Positions 1 through 8,466 are shown, numbered from the stretch's first letter. The stretch: DNA of 12,235 nt from Candidatus Margulisiibacteriota bacterium (GCA_018814265.1 JAHIZU010000111.1:1-12235); one strand, 5' to 3'. The notes: generated by a model from the sequence alone, not told the origin. A program made the numbers and translations.

Positions 1-217
1 ACTTTCTCTTCCTCCGCTTACTAAGATGTTTCAGTACAGCGGGTTGTCACCCTGACTTACGTCAGGATATACTGGAATTAACCAGTATGGGTTTGCCCAT
101 TCGGAGACCCCCGGATCAAAACTATTTAGACAGTTCCCCGGGGAATATCGCGGCCAATCGCGTCCTTCATCGACTTGCAGTGCCAAGGTATCCTCTATGT
201 GCTGCTATAACTTGATC
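1..217 (-). rRNA. 23S ribosomal RNA, 5' end (partial)
   Basis: Read on the minus strand, the sequence starts GATCAAGTTATAGCAGC and continues GGATACCTTGGCACTGC, then CGATGAAGGACG. This is the well-known 5' end of bacterial 23S rRNA (E. coli GGTTAAGCGACTAAGCG ... GATGCCCTGGCAGTC ... CGATGAAGGACG). Further in come the conserved CTCCGAATGGG and CTGAAACATCTTAGTA segments. Only about the first 217 nt are present; the gene runs off the left edge. The 5' end at about 217 is set by alignment to the E. coli start and could be off by a few bases. No 16S or tRNA gene lies in the sequence directly upstream, and a strong promoter sits about 190 nt before it, so this 23S appears to have its own transcription start. 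Confidence 0.95.
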
Positions 218-286
218 ATTTCTGTCCGATTTTATTTAATCTGTAATTGACACGGACAAGAATTCTTACCTGTTTCTCATCTATTT

Positions 287-300
287 AATTATCAAAGAAC
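287..300 (-). promoter_or_regulatory. boxA-like antitermination element in the 23S leader
   Basis: The minus strand reads GTTCTTTGATAATT, close to the E. coli rrn boxA context (GCTCTTTAACAATT). In rRNA operons boxA RNA is bound by NusB/NusE and makes RNA polymerase resistant to termination. It sits about 70 nt before the 23S 5' end, a usual place for boxA in 16S-23S spacers and rrn leaders. The match is by eye; the same sequence could also form part of the 23S processing stem. Confidence 0.55.
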
Positions 301-315
301 TTTGTTAGAAACAAC

Positions 316-342
316 AAAAAACGCACATCAAGTGTGCGTTTT
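316..342 (-). terminator. Intrinsic-terminator-like hairpin in the 23S leader
   Basis: Arms ACGCACA (321-327) and TGTGCGT (333-339) pair perfectly around a 5-nt loop, and three further A-T pairs extend the stem to 10 bp. On the minus strand a run of six T (321-316) follows, which makes that the better terminator orientation. It lies between the promoter at 406-434 and the 23S gene, so it would interrupt rRNA synthesis unless overridden by the boxA-like element or the alternative hairpin at 326-354. On the plus strand it has only TTTTCT behind it and no gene in front. Confidence 0.65.
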
Positions 343-354
343 CTACGCTTGATG
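326..354 (-). promoter_or_regulatory. Alternative hairpin overlapping the leader terminator
   Basis: On the minus strand CATCAAG (354-348) and CTTGATG (332-326) are perfectly complementary, with a further CGT/ACG helix (347-345 with 339-337) between them. This hairpin uses bases that the terminator stem at 318-342 also needs, so the two cannot form together. It would be transcribed and folded first. The arrangement is that of an antiterminator/terminator pair; function is inferred from sequence alone. Confidence 0.45.
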
Positions 355-405
355 AATTCGGGTTAAATTTATGTAAAATCGTTACCCATTAAGTGCGTGA
401 CGATT

Positions 406-434
406 ATTATATAAGAATGGTCAAATGTTGTCAA
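406..434 (-). promoter_or_regulatory. Consensus sigma-70-type promoter driving 23S rRNA
   Basis: The minus strand has TTGACA (434-429), exactly 17 nt, then TATAAT (411-406): a perfect -35/-10 pair at optimal spacing. The predicted start is near 398-400, about 180 nt before the 23S gene. Such strength fits an rRNA promoter. It suggests that 23S is transcribed apart from 16S, or that this is an additional internal promoter. Confidence 0.85.
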
Positions 435-535
435 GGGGATATTTTAGCAAGATCTAATCATCACCTTGGTGAAATTTTACCCAAAACTTGTCGAAATATA
501 TTAGAAGGACAAGGTACCATAAAGAAGGAGCAAAA

Positions 536-1297
536 ATGAGAGTTCAAAGCCTTCCTAGAGGCGGCTGTTATCTCTATCAAGAGAAACTTAAGGCCACAGA
601 TATAACACAAATAGCAAGAAAGTTAGCGAGACTAAGCCCCGGCTGCGCCTCTGAGCTATTCGTTAAAAGTGTTACTACTCCATTTCAAATTCACTCTTTA
701 AACCCTACCCCCTTCTATACCTTTGCTGGAGATAACCCGATGGGTTATAGTCAGTTCCTTAAATTAACAAAACAACTCGGCCAAGGATTACTCAAAGCCT
801 GGATGGTTTTGGCTAACAACCAAAATGAGGCGATCCATGAAGTAGCTTTTTCTCCTCAAGGCATAAGTGTTGATGGATGTTTTCGGCCTACTGCCGGCCT
901 CACTGAAAGCCTTGACTTAGCAACAAGACTTACCCCGGCGGCCCTTAGAAGAATAGATAGTTATATTGTAGGAAGAAATACAGGAATTTATCACTTTGAT
1001 TCCCTAGACATTCCTGGATTAGAACTTAAAAGTGGGCCAACAGGTTTAAGTCACCACCTAGATGGTCGTTTCAACTGCTACACGATTAACGGTGCTATCT
1101 CCTGGGAAGGATTAATATCAATAATTGAAACCTTAGTTACTTCAAACGGCTTTAATTCTTTAACGATAAGAAAACCCCTTCTTGCTCATCTTGTAGATAA
1201 TTTCGTCATTTCTCAATCAAACGAAGGTTTTCACTTTGGCTTCGATCTGTTCGCTGTTGATCGTGTAGTTAAAATATTTGAAAGAGTGATATCATAA
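536..1297 (+). CDS. Hypothetical protein, 253 residues
   Basis: The protein is not recognised. ATG at 536 is chosen because AAGGAG (525-530) stands 5 nt before it; the open frame extends back to a TTG at 488, but that start has no ribosome binding site. The protein begins MRVQSLPRGGCYLYQEK and is a mixed alpha/beta type without signal peptide or membrane segment. It has no obvious catalytic motif; a His/Asp-containing stretch TGLSHHLDGRF lies near residues 169-179. Lysine is ordinary (10 of 253), unlike the adjacent giant gene. The gene points away from the 23S promoter and ends 1 nt from the end of the convergent giant gene, with no terminator between them. A small palindrome TCACC-TT-GGTGA (461-472) lies upstream and could be an operator. 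No convincing promoter was found. Confidence 0.8.
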   Translation: MRVQSLPRGGCYLYQEKLKATDITQIARKLARLSPGCASELFVKSVTTPFQIHSLNPTPFYTFAGDNPMGYSQFLKLTKQLGQGLLKAWMVLANNQNEAIHEVAFSPQGISVDGCFRPTAGLTESLDLATRLTPAALRRIDSYIVGRNTGIYHFDSLDIPGLELKSGPTGLSHHLDGRFNCYTINGAISWEGLISIIETLVTSNGFNSLTIRKPLLAHLVDNFVISQSNEGFHFGFDLFAVDRVVKIFERVIS

Positions 1298-1298
1298 A

Positions 1299-4200
1299 TT
1301 AACGTGGTTGTAATATTCTGATAGTGACATTAGCTACATCAGCCGGCATCCCTGTCCTGATGCTTCCGATTTGCGCTCTAATTTCAGCATTGCTAATCAT
1401 AATGTCCAAGCTATTACCTGTAGGAAATAGCTGATTAGCTCGATTATCTAAAATTGTCAAAAGATCGCCAACCGTAACTTCATAGCTGGTGTAGCCTTGA
1501 CCATTGATGGTTACCACACTCGTGGTTACTAAACTTTCTCTTCTCAACATAGCAAGATGACTATTATTACGCGGAATGGTTATGCGTATTTCATATCCCC
1601 CAGCTTCCAGTTCGCTTATCAGCGTATCCGGCAAACTAGCACTATTCGGATCCATAAGAACATCCAGCTGACAAACTGGTTTGCGAGCATCAACTTGACT
1701 TCTATTCCCTATGCCAAACAATTGATGGGCCAAATAATCAAGATTATATCCATTATTATTTTTCACTTCATAAAGAAACAATTGCCCACTGGTATCGCGT
1801 GTAACAATATCAAAAAACTCAATCGGGTAATTTTGACCGGAAGCAGTACGAAATTGGACTTCTCGACCAGCAAAGAGCACATCCTGACTGCGACTGAGTT
1901 CTGCGATATACTTTAATTCTTCAAGAGCACCAGCTACAGTCTGCCCACGACCGCTTAATAATTGGTCTGTACTTAAATATTGGCGGACAATATTACTTGC
2001 CCCTGCTCTTTCTAAGGCTGACAATGCCCTGGCAACATATTCGTATGCTTCTCTTGCTCGAGCTGGATCTCCAGAATAATACCTTGACAACCGATCAATA
2101 ATCGCCGCATCATGTCTAGCTGTAATTGGAGGCAATAAACAACTATCAGCATCAGTTGTTAATTCAGCCACTCGGGTTCGAAGATCTGCAATGTTTCCTG
2201 TCTCAGCCAAAGATAAAAGTTCTCGGATATTTTCCAACGAACTCTCCCCCAACTCACTTCTCAAAAATAATTCTCTTTGCCCAATTCTGCGGAAAGTATC
2301 AGCAACTTCTGGCGCTTCAAAAAATATCCCTTGATCCCCTGTCCAGCGAATCAATCTAACGCCTTCTGCCTCAAAGCGAAGTGTAACCACACCATTAGTA
2401 TTTCTGCGGTAATTTGTTTCATTAACAATTGATCGTGAAGCTTCTACTGGTAAAGGATCAGGTAATCCTTGAGGTCCTCTAATCTGATGCGCTGCTTCAA
2501 ACCCACCATGCATGTATAATCGGCCATCACCAACCATCCCAAAATCAATAATTCTTTCGGATCCCGCTTCAATAAGAGTAAATTGCTCAGTACCATTCTC
2601 CAGCACTTGTTCTCGCACAACTACATCTGTTCTAATCTCCCCGGTTCTGGTGTCCACCAGACAATAGCGATCACCAACTTGCTGGATTTGAAAATCAAAA
2701 GAAGCATCAAACCCTATCCCTCCACTTGTTAATTCCTGCCTCAGTTCTAAGAACTGCACCACACCATCCCCCAGGCTAGCCAAAGGGGTCTCAATTGCTT
2801 CTGGAGTAGGCTGGATAACATCTCCCACAGCCTCTCTGGTTAAGCGCTGGATTGTGGGCCTGGCTTGTTCCAACAGTTCTGGGCTAATAAGCTCATAAGA
2901 ACCATATTCATTTCTAATAAGTTCTGTTATTTCATCAGCTAACCTCACCTCAAACATACGTCCATCTACCCCATTAGCAGCAAAGAAATCACCATGGCTC
3001 TCTCTCTGAGCTTGAATTTCTAAACTCATTATTTCTCCAACCTCACTGCGCAATACTAATCCGGAATCGGAAAAACCGTATTGGCCTTCTACTGCTTGCT
3101 GTAAAGCATCAAACTCTGCAGGATCCCTGGTTTGACTCCAACATCGCCTAAGGGCCATTAATTCCTCAGTTAGTGTTTGTGAAGGCAACCTGGAACCAAA
3201 TGTTCCTTCTAAATCAATAAGCGTAACTCTTCCATCCGGTCCAACTGTGTACTGAAAATCCCCTGTTGCCCGACCCTCTGCTGATAAATAGCCCAACAAG
3301 AAATAAAGATCTTCTATAGTGCTGCGGTTAATCCAGGCTGGGTTAACTCCACCTTCAGCAAGATCTACTCCTCGTGCCACCTCAGTTACTATTGCAGTCA
3401 TACCATCTACTTCGGTCTGTCCAAGATATCGCGCCCGCAATAACCCATGGCTTTCTGCCCACTGCAGATTAGCAATCTCTTGTGCCCTGTGTGCATTAAC
3501 ATCAGCTACATCACGGGTAGCATGATCAGATATTTTCACTGATACAGTAGTATTTTCACCTGACGCGTTAGTCAAGATAGCCTCATAAGCTGTTGAGGCT
3601 GATCCCTGACCAAATACTCTGCCGGTAAACTCAATTACCTCACCAGAATCAAGCTCGCAGCGTCTGCCAGCAATATCAGGAATAATTGGAAAAAACATGG
3701 CTTCACCATTAACTACCCCTTCCGGAGGAAAAGCAGCAAATTCTGCTACTGTTAAATAGTAATGAGGACTATATTCAGCATCTTGTGGGACCTCTGGCTC
3801 AACAACATCAAGGCGTGGCCCATCTACCTCAATAACCTCTTGATGCTCAACTGGCTCAACTTCCCTGTTTGATTCAGGCCTTTCTACTTCTGTTACCCCT
3901 GTTTCAGATCTTTCTCTTGGCCGCCAAACAGTAGCCCCCTCACCCTGACGTATATAAATATAGTCACTACCAGGAATCGAAAAAGCTCTCTGTCCTGGCT
4001 CAAGTTGCTCAATCATCTCATGAGAAACATCCTGCGCTTCTCCACGTATATCCCTTGCTAAATCAATTATGTATGAATAAGAACCATTTCCAGCAATATC
4101 AACTTCAATCCAGGCGTGTCCTTCCCCACCCAATAAGCGCCCCCTAACATATCTGCTACTAATCCCAGCCTCCTGAAGAGCAACTTGCAAAGCTGCACTA

Positions 4201-7200
4201 ATATGGCGGCACCAACCTCCATTGGCAAAATACTCTCCCACAGGCACCACTCCACCCCGTCGGCCTACTGCCGGCTCACCTTCCGCTACATTTGCGCTAA
4301 CAATGTCAGCTACTCTATCAGCTAACTCCCTTTCAGACCCACGATGTTCAGTAGCCGCTCTCCTTGCCTCATCCAGGGTATCCTGAAATCTCGGATCCAA
4401 CTGCAAATCAATAAAAAGCAGTTCTCGAGAATATGTATCAGGATTACCAAGCTCAAAGTGTCTTCCCGGCAGGATATCTCCTTCACGCAGCTCAGCAACA
4501 TTTGTTATCTCCACATAGTCGGTTGGTGTTATTTGCTCAGCTGAAAGCCTTTCTGTTTCCCGAGCAATATAAGGAGGCCTAGCCACTAAGGATAACAAAT
4601 TCAAATCTTCTCTCCTGTAAGATGTCATGACGTCTGAATGATCTATTAAGACTATTTCGTTATCCCTCACTTGGATGGTTAAGTGCCGATTGAGAATTGC
4701 TTCGTGGCTTGAAGGAAGGACCAGTGTCGGCTGGATCTCTGCCTGCGGATCATAGCGGCCGATAGTTACCTCATTACCAGTAACCTCTACAAATGATTCA
4801 AAGCCCTCAGCTGCGTCAGAATCAAGAAAGAGACATAACTCGCCGTCTTCACGAGAGACAGTTATATTAACTTCATCGGGGAGTTCCAAGATTATTTCTT
4901 CCCCATTAGCTAACGCAATTGCCTCACTTTGATGACGAACAACAGGCACAGATACAGTTACTAACTCTCCGCCGGCTGCCCCATTTATTCCCACTTCAGG
5001 AACTGCTGTTTCAGAACGAGCTTCCAGTGGTCGAAAAGTAAAGGCCACTGACTCTCCTTGAGTATAAATTCCACGATAGCTAAAAGTTATAATTCCGTTC
5101 TCTTCAACTCTAATATCTTGAAAACCTTCATGGCTCCGCAAAAAAGTCTCAAGATCTGGTATCCGATCAATCGGAACAGTTGCAGTAAAATGATTTGAAA
5201 AAATACCAGTAAGAACAATACCAAAATTATTATTAGTACTGAAAAACGGTTCTACAACATCCAAATACTCCGCTTCCCAGGCTCTAACAGCTTCCAAAGC
5301 TTCCTCTGCCCTTACCTGCGCTTGAGGGTTGCGGAGTTCTTCAGGTAGATGATTCAGCAAGTCAAGGCGACTTTCAAGTGCCCTGCGATAGGAATCTAAA
5401 ACATCCCTATAACTTTGTCCGCTGCCATCCTCTGTATACCGCTCAAGCGCCTCTCCTGACTCACGGATTATTGCGTCTGACTCTTCAATTCTACTTTGAT
5501 AGTGAGCAAGGGCTCTATCTCTAGCCATACCGCGCAATGGGACTGTAATCGGACTGACTAGAGCCCCGCCAACTTTTAAGGATAGAAGAAAAAGAGCTCG
5601 ATCACGCATGGCCTCGTCAGAAAAGATAGTTTCAGCAATAGCTCCTAGATCAAGCCTTTGTTCATGCACTATTTGTTCATAACCAAGAGCAATCCCCTCC
5701 CAACCTGTAAATCCAGCATACTCAAAAGCAAGCGCGCCACTACGGCCAGCAAAAGTTCTAGATAATTCCCTAGTTCTAACAGTTATGGCCTCTGCACTTG
5801 GCCTTGCCATCCCTTCTCTAATCAATTGTCTTTGAGCTCTTCCTCTTAAACCTCTCAGATACAGCCTATGTGCCCCACGTAAAAAGGCAAACATCCCTCC
5901 AGTCAAAATAACTTCCTCGCCAAAATGTAAAGCATTTTCCACTGTGCTTAACTCTGGATCAAACATAGCTTCATCAGCAGCCCAAGCATTTAAACCATCT
6001 GCAACTCCAGTAAAAACTATTGCCTCAACACCAAACACTACCAGAGAACTCTCACCAAGAAATGAAGGTAGCAGCACTGGTGCAAGTTCAGCAGCAACCC
6101 CAGCAGTCGCTGCCGCCACAATTACGATACCAACCCCAACCACATAAGTATTAAATCTTACAGAAGAATCGTACTCATCTTGCAGCCGTCCGCCAATCTG
6201 AGCCTGCTCAATTTCAAGAAACTGACTTTGGGTAATTGCCAGGATTGCTGCACGGGCCTCATCATAATTCCCCGCACGAATCATAGTGCCAACTTCCTCA
6301 AAATCACCCAATGTCCCCCAGGGAGTACGCAGATCATCATTTAATGCCAGTCTTAGTTCTTCGTCATTAGCCTCGGTTGCTAACCAGACCAGACGTTGCA
6401 TGCGTTCATATCTATCAACAATCCCGTCAAAACGGGCAGCGTTATTATAACCTTCAGAAAGGCCATGCATCCTAACAAGCGCAGTAACTGGATCAACCGC
6501 GTTAAGAACACGGTCTCTGGTATTAACTGATCCGCGCATCTCTCCATACATCTCTATTCTTGAATCAATACTTCTCCTAAGGACAACAACATCAAGCTCG
6601 TGCCTTATTCGTTCATAAGCAGCAACTCGCTGATCAAGCTCAGCATAATGAACAACCGATGAATAAATGCGCTCAAGATTTAGACGCAAATCTTCAACAT
6701 CCTGATTATTAGCAGCGGAGGTAGAAGGGATAGCCGTAATCTGATTTACTTCGATTCCTAGTAAATACCTGAGATAATCTTCTTCGGACAAGAATATGCG
6801 TCCAGTTATTTCTTCTAAAGTTACAACATCTTCCGCTCGTGCCAAATCAAGTGTTTCCAGTCGTGAAATATCTTCATCCAAGGCTTGTAACTGAGTCCGT
6901 AACTCCTCCGGGACCGCATCTCCCAGAATCAAAGGAAGTTCAGGAGACCAAGCTAAAGCAGCATTATCACCATACAGATTCAGAGACATACCGTTAATTT
7001 CTTCCCCTTCTTCAATCTCCTGCTCTAATCTCTCACGGTGAAGAGCTGCCCGCTCAAGTAATAAAGCACGGTAGTCCTCAAGGTTTTCCGCCCCAGTATT
7101 TAAAAAGTCAAGACTCGCCTGAATAGCCTGGCTATTTTGATAGCCCTCATTCTGCTCTAGATCTTGAGCCTCAATTGCGTGTACATGTTCAAAAAATGTT

Positions 7201-8378
7201 CCGATTCTTTCGTCATAATAAAGCCCCTCTAGACGTTCTATATATTCAAGCAACTGCTCATCAGTAGAAAGATCTGCTCCTCCAGGAAGAGGACGCCAGA
7301 GATCATCCATCACGGCATCCATATGACCAGCAACCTCATTTGAATCAGAAGTTATTTCATCATAAGCCCGAACAATCGGTAAATTCAGCATAAACTCAAC
7401 CGAAGGCTCATAAGCAGGCAAAGCAGTAGAAAGATATTCTGAGTAATCGAGATGATAAGCAATGCTTGAATTCTCAGGGTATCTCGCCCTAATTAAGTCC
7501 GCCACGTTAACTTGCTGTTGTTCTATAGCATCATAACGCCCCAAGAGTTCAAGTGTTCTTAACCCCTCTGCCATCATCTCATAGTCGGAATTGAGCGCCC
7601 CCTGAGTAATATTACGACGAGCCTGTTCTATATTTCCATCTAAATCAATTAGGTCAATACTTAGAGAATCAAACTCACTACAAGCAGTGTAAGCAAAGGA
7701 TAAAAGCTCAAGCCTTTCAAACAGGGCCGGAAAATCAGCAGGATCAGCAGACCTAAGCTCCTCGCTCACCAAGTCCATTTCAGCCTGGAGTCGGCCAAGA
7801 AAGTTACGTTCATATTCTTCGATCGCGGAGCGTAATCCTACAATATCATAGTTAGTGAAAAGGTGAATCTCATCATAATTGATATAGTTTTCAAAAAAGT
7901 CTTCAACCGTTGTCAGGCCCCATTCTTCCTCTAAATCATAACCAATACTTTCTGCCTGCGCAAACAATTCTTCTACTTCCGCATAATGCTCTTCGAAAAG
8001 TGGATGTCTGGTATATTCAGGCTGCTGATTTTCTTCAAAGGTAGTGACTTCTTGCCAGAGGTCATCACAGGCAGATTCCCAAAGCTCGGGGTTTGGAAAG
8101 GAGGCAAAAAATTCTTCAACCGTATGTATCTCTAAATTACAGCCAACGTCTTCCGCATATTCTAATGCGCCAGAAACTTCCCAATAATAATAACCAAAGT
8201 CTGGGTGGTTTTCGTATTCATTTTGTTGAATTTCACCATTAGCACTTAGCTCCACTGCTTCATCTGACAAGGTAATAGAATCTTCTGGTAGTTCCGCGGA
8301 AGTTACTTGCTCTAGCCCTCTTGAAACAAGGCTAGTAAATTCATTGCGAACTCCGCTTACAATACTAAATATCGTCAT
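1299..8378 (-). CDS. Giant lysine-depleted multidomain protein (FHA-, transglutaminase-, kinase- and PD-(D/E)XK-like regions), 2359 residues
   Basis: The start ATG (8378-8376) follows GAGGA at a 5-nt spacing. There is no signal peptide. Visible parts: acidic repeats 58-94 and 125-165 (HPxF...EV...AE..G..LE...TVE(E/D)FF); helical, coiled-coil-prone stretches through ~730; hydrophobic helices ~745-771 and ~778-800, perhaps also ~822-836 and ~928-950; more helix to ~1045; an FHA-like domain ~1195-1265 (TIGR at 1205-1208, NRHLTI at 1230-1235); a transglutaminase-like domain ~1350-1445 with GGWCRH (C1390), GHAWIEV (H1421) and IIDLA (D1439); a kinase-like domain ~1580-1745 (GQGSAS loop, VSVK K1615, GDFQ D1707, LIDLEG D1722); and a PD-(D/E)XK-like domain ~2145-2275 (EE 2153-2154, D2190, E2204-V-K2206). 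Only five lysines occur: 935, 1615, 2156, 2206 and 2233. The gene is real; the domain calls are by eye. An intracellular signalling protein or a toxin-like effector are both possible. Confidence 0.93.
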   Translation of the reverse strand: MTIFSIVSGVRNEFTSLVSRGLEQVTSAELPEDSITLSDEAVELSANGEIQQNEYENHPDFGYYYWEVSGALEYAEDVGCNLEIHTVEEFFASFPNPELWESACDDLWQEVTTFEENQQPEYTRHPLFEEHYAEVEELFAQAESIGYDLEEEWGLTTVEDFFENYINYDEIHLFTNYDIVGLRSAIEEYERNFLGRLQAEMDLVSEELRSADPADFPALFERLELLSFAYTACSEFDSLSIDLIDLDGNIEQARRNITQGALNSDYEMMAEGLRTLELLGRYDAIEQQQVNVADLIRARYPENSSIAYHLDYSEYLSTALPAYEPSVEFMLNLPIVRAYDEITSDSNEVAGHMDAVMDDLWRPLPGGADLSTDEQLLEYIERLEGLYYDERIGTFFEHVHAIEAQDLEQNEGYQNSQAIQASLDFLNTGAENLEDYRALLLERAALHRERLEQEIEEGEEINGMSLNLYGDNAALAWSPELPLILGDAVPEELRTQLQALDEDISRLETLDLARAEDVVTLEEITGRIFLSEEDYLRYLLGIEVNQITAIPSTSAANNQDVEDLRLNLERIYSSVVHYAELDQRVAAYERIRHELDVVVLRRSIDSRIEMYGEMRGSVNTRDRVLNAVDPVTALVRMHGLSEGYNNAARFDGIVDRYERMQRLVWLATEANDEELRLALNDDLRTPWGTLGDFEEVGTMIRAGNYDEARAAILAITQSQFLEIEQAQIGGRLQDEYDSSVRFNTYVVGVGIVIVAAATAGVAAELAPVLLPSFLGESSLVVFGVEAIVFTGVADGLNAWAADEAMFDPELSTVENALHFGEEVILTGGMFAFLRGAHRLYLRGLRGRAQRQLIREGMARPSAEAITVRTRELSRTFAGRSGALAFEYAGFTGWEGIALGYEQIVHEQRLDLGAIAETIFSDEAMRDRALFLLSLKVGGALVSPITVPLRGMARDRALAHYQSRIEESDAIIRESGEALERYTEDGSGQSYRDVLDSYRRALESRLDLLNHLPEELRNPQAQVRAEEALEAVRAWEAEYLDVVEPFFSTNNNFGIVLTGIFSNHFTATVPIDRIPDLETFLRSHEGFQDIRVEENGIITFSYRGIYTQGESVAFTFRPLEARSETAVPEVGINGAAGGELVTVSVPVVRHQSEAIALANGEEIILELPDEVNITVSREDGELCLFLDSDAAEGFESFVEVTGNEVTIGRYDPQAEIQPTLVLPSSHEAILNRHLTIQVRDNEIVLIDHSDVMTSYRREDLNLLSLVARPPYIARETERLSAEQITPTDYVEITNVAELREGDILPGRHFELGNPDTYSRELLFIDLQLDPRFQDTLDEARRAATEHRGSERELADRVADIVSANVAEGEPAVGRRGGVVPVGEYFANGGWCRHISAALQVALQEAGISSRYVRGRLLGGEGHAWIEVDIAGNGSYSYIIDLARDIRGEAQDVSHEMIEQLEPGQRAFSIPGSDYIYIRQGEGATVWRPRERSETGVTEVERPESNREVEPVEHQEVIEVDGPRLDVVEPEVPQDAEYSPHYYLTVAEFAAFPPEGVVNGEAMFFPIIPDIAGRRCELDSGEVIEFTGRVFGQGSASTAYEAILTNASGENTTVSVKISDHATRDVADVNAHRAQEIANLQWAESHGLLRARYLGQTEVDGMTAIVTEVARGVDLAEGGVNPAWINRSTIEDLYFLLGYLSAEGRATGDFQYTVGPDGRVTLIDLEGTFGSRLPSQTLTEELMALRRCWSQTRDPAEFDALQQAVEGQYGFSDSGLVLRSEVGEIMSLEIQAQRESHGDFFAANGVDGRMFEVRLADEITELIRNEYGSYELISPELLEQARPTIQRLTREAVGDVIQPTPEAIETPLASLGDGVVQFLELRQELTSGGIGFDASFDFQIQQVGDRYCLVDTRTGEIRTDVVVREQVLENGTEQFTLIEAGSERIIDFGMVGDGRLYMHGGFEAAHQIRGPQGLPDPLPVEASRSIVNETNYRRNTNGVVTLRFEAEGVRLIRWTGDQGIFFEAPEVADTFRRIGQRELFLRSELGESSLENIRELLSLAETGNIADLRTRVAELTTDADSCLLPPITARHDAAIIDRLSRYYSGDPARAREAYEYVARALSALERAGASNIVRQYLSTDQLLSGRGQTVAGALEELKYIAELSRSQDVLFAGREVQFRTASGQNYPIEFFDIVTRDTSGQLFLYEVKNNNGYNLDYLAHQLFGIGNRSQVDARKPVCQLDVLMDPNSASLPDTLISELEAGGYEIRITIPRNNSHLAMLRRESLVTTSVVTINGQGYTSYEVTVGDLLTILDNRANQLFPTGNSLDIMISNAEIRAQIGSIRTGMPADVANVTIRILQPR
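7875..8207 (-). repeat. Tandem ~67-residue repeat at the N-terminus of the giant protein
   Basis: Residues 58-94 and 125-165 align over HPxF, EV nine residues after the H, AE at +17/18, G at +21, LE at +24/25, and a closing T-V-E-E/D-F-F. The second copy has a 4-residue insertion before the TVE(D/E)FF end. The copies are acidic and aromatic and are probably helical. The DNA is not obviously repeated, so this is an old protein-level duplication. Confidence 0.7.
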
Positions 8379-8403
8379 TTTGTTCCTCTGATTAGGGAAT
8401 CTT

Positions 8404-8460
8404 GCCTATCTGCTAATAAAAAAGGCGAACCATCATACGGAACGCCTGTTAGCAGATGGC
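8404..8460 (-). terminator. Nested inverted repeat with terminator-like core in the leader of the giant gene
   Basis: The outer arms TTAGCAGATGGC (8449-8460) and GCCTATCTGCTAA (8404-8416) are complementary apart from one extra base. The inner arms AGGCG (8423-8427) and CGCCT (8443-8447) form a hairpin which, on the minus strand, is followed by six T. The predicted minus-strand transcript of the giant gene would start at about 8460, so its 5' leader would fold into this structure. The short inner stem may make it a weak or regulated terminator. A protein binding site is the alternative. Confidence 0.5.
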
Positions 8461-8466
8461 TTATAC

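Noticed and set aside
218..480. A tRNA gene or CRISPR array in the 23S upstream region
   Set aside because: No cloverleaf arms or TTCRA-type loop and no spaced direct repeats could be found; the region is explained by leader and promoter.
488..535. TTG start 16 codons upstream of the 253-residue gene
   Set aside because: It has no ribosome binding site, while ATG 536 has AAGGAG at 5 nt.
4067..4255. Minus-strand 62-residue open frame inside the giant gene
   Set aside because: It is out of frame within the conserved transglutaminase-like region and has no start signal.
1557..6147. Plus-strand open frames at 1557-1916, 2126-2359, 3319-3525, 4344-4544 and 5944-6147
   Set aside because: They are antisense to the giant gene, with low-complexity or ordinary-looking shadow translations and no ribosome binding sites worth noting.
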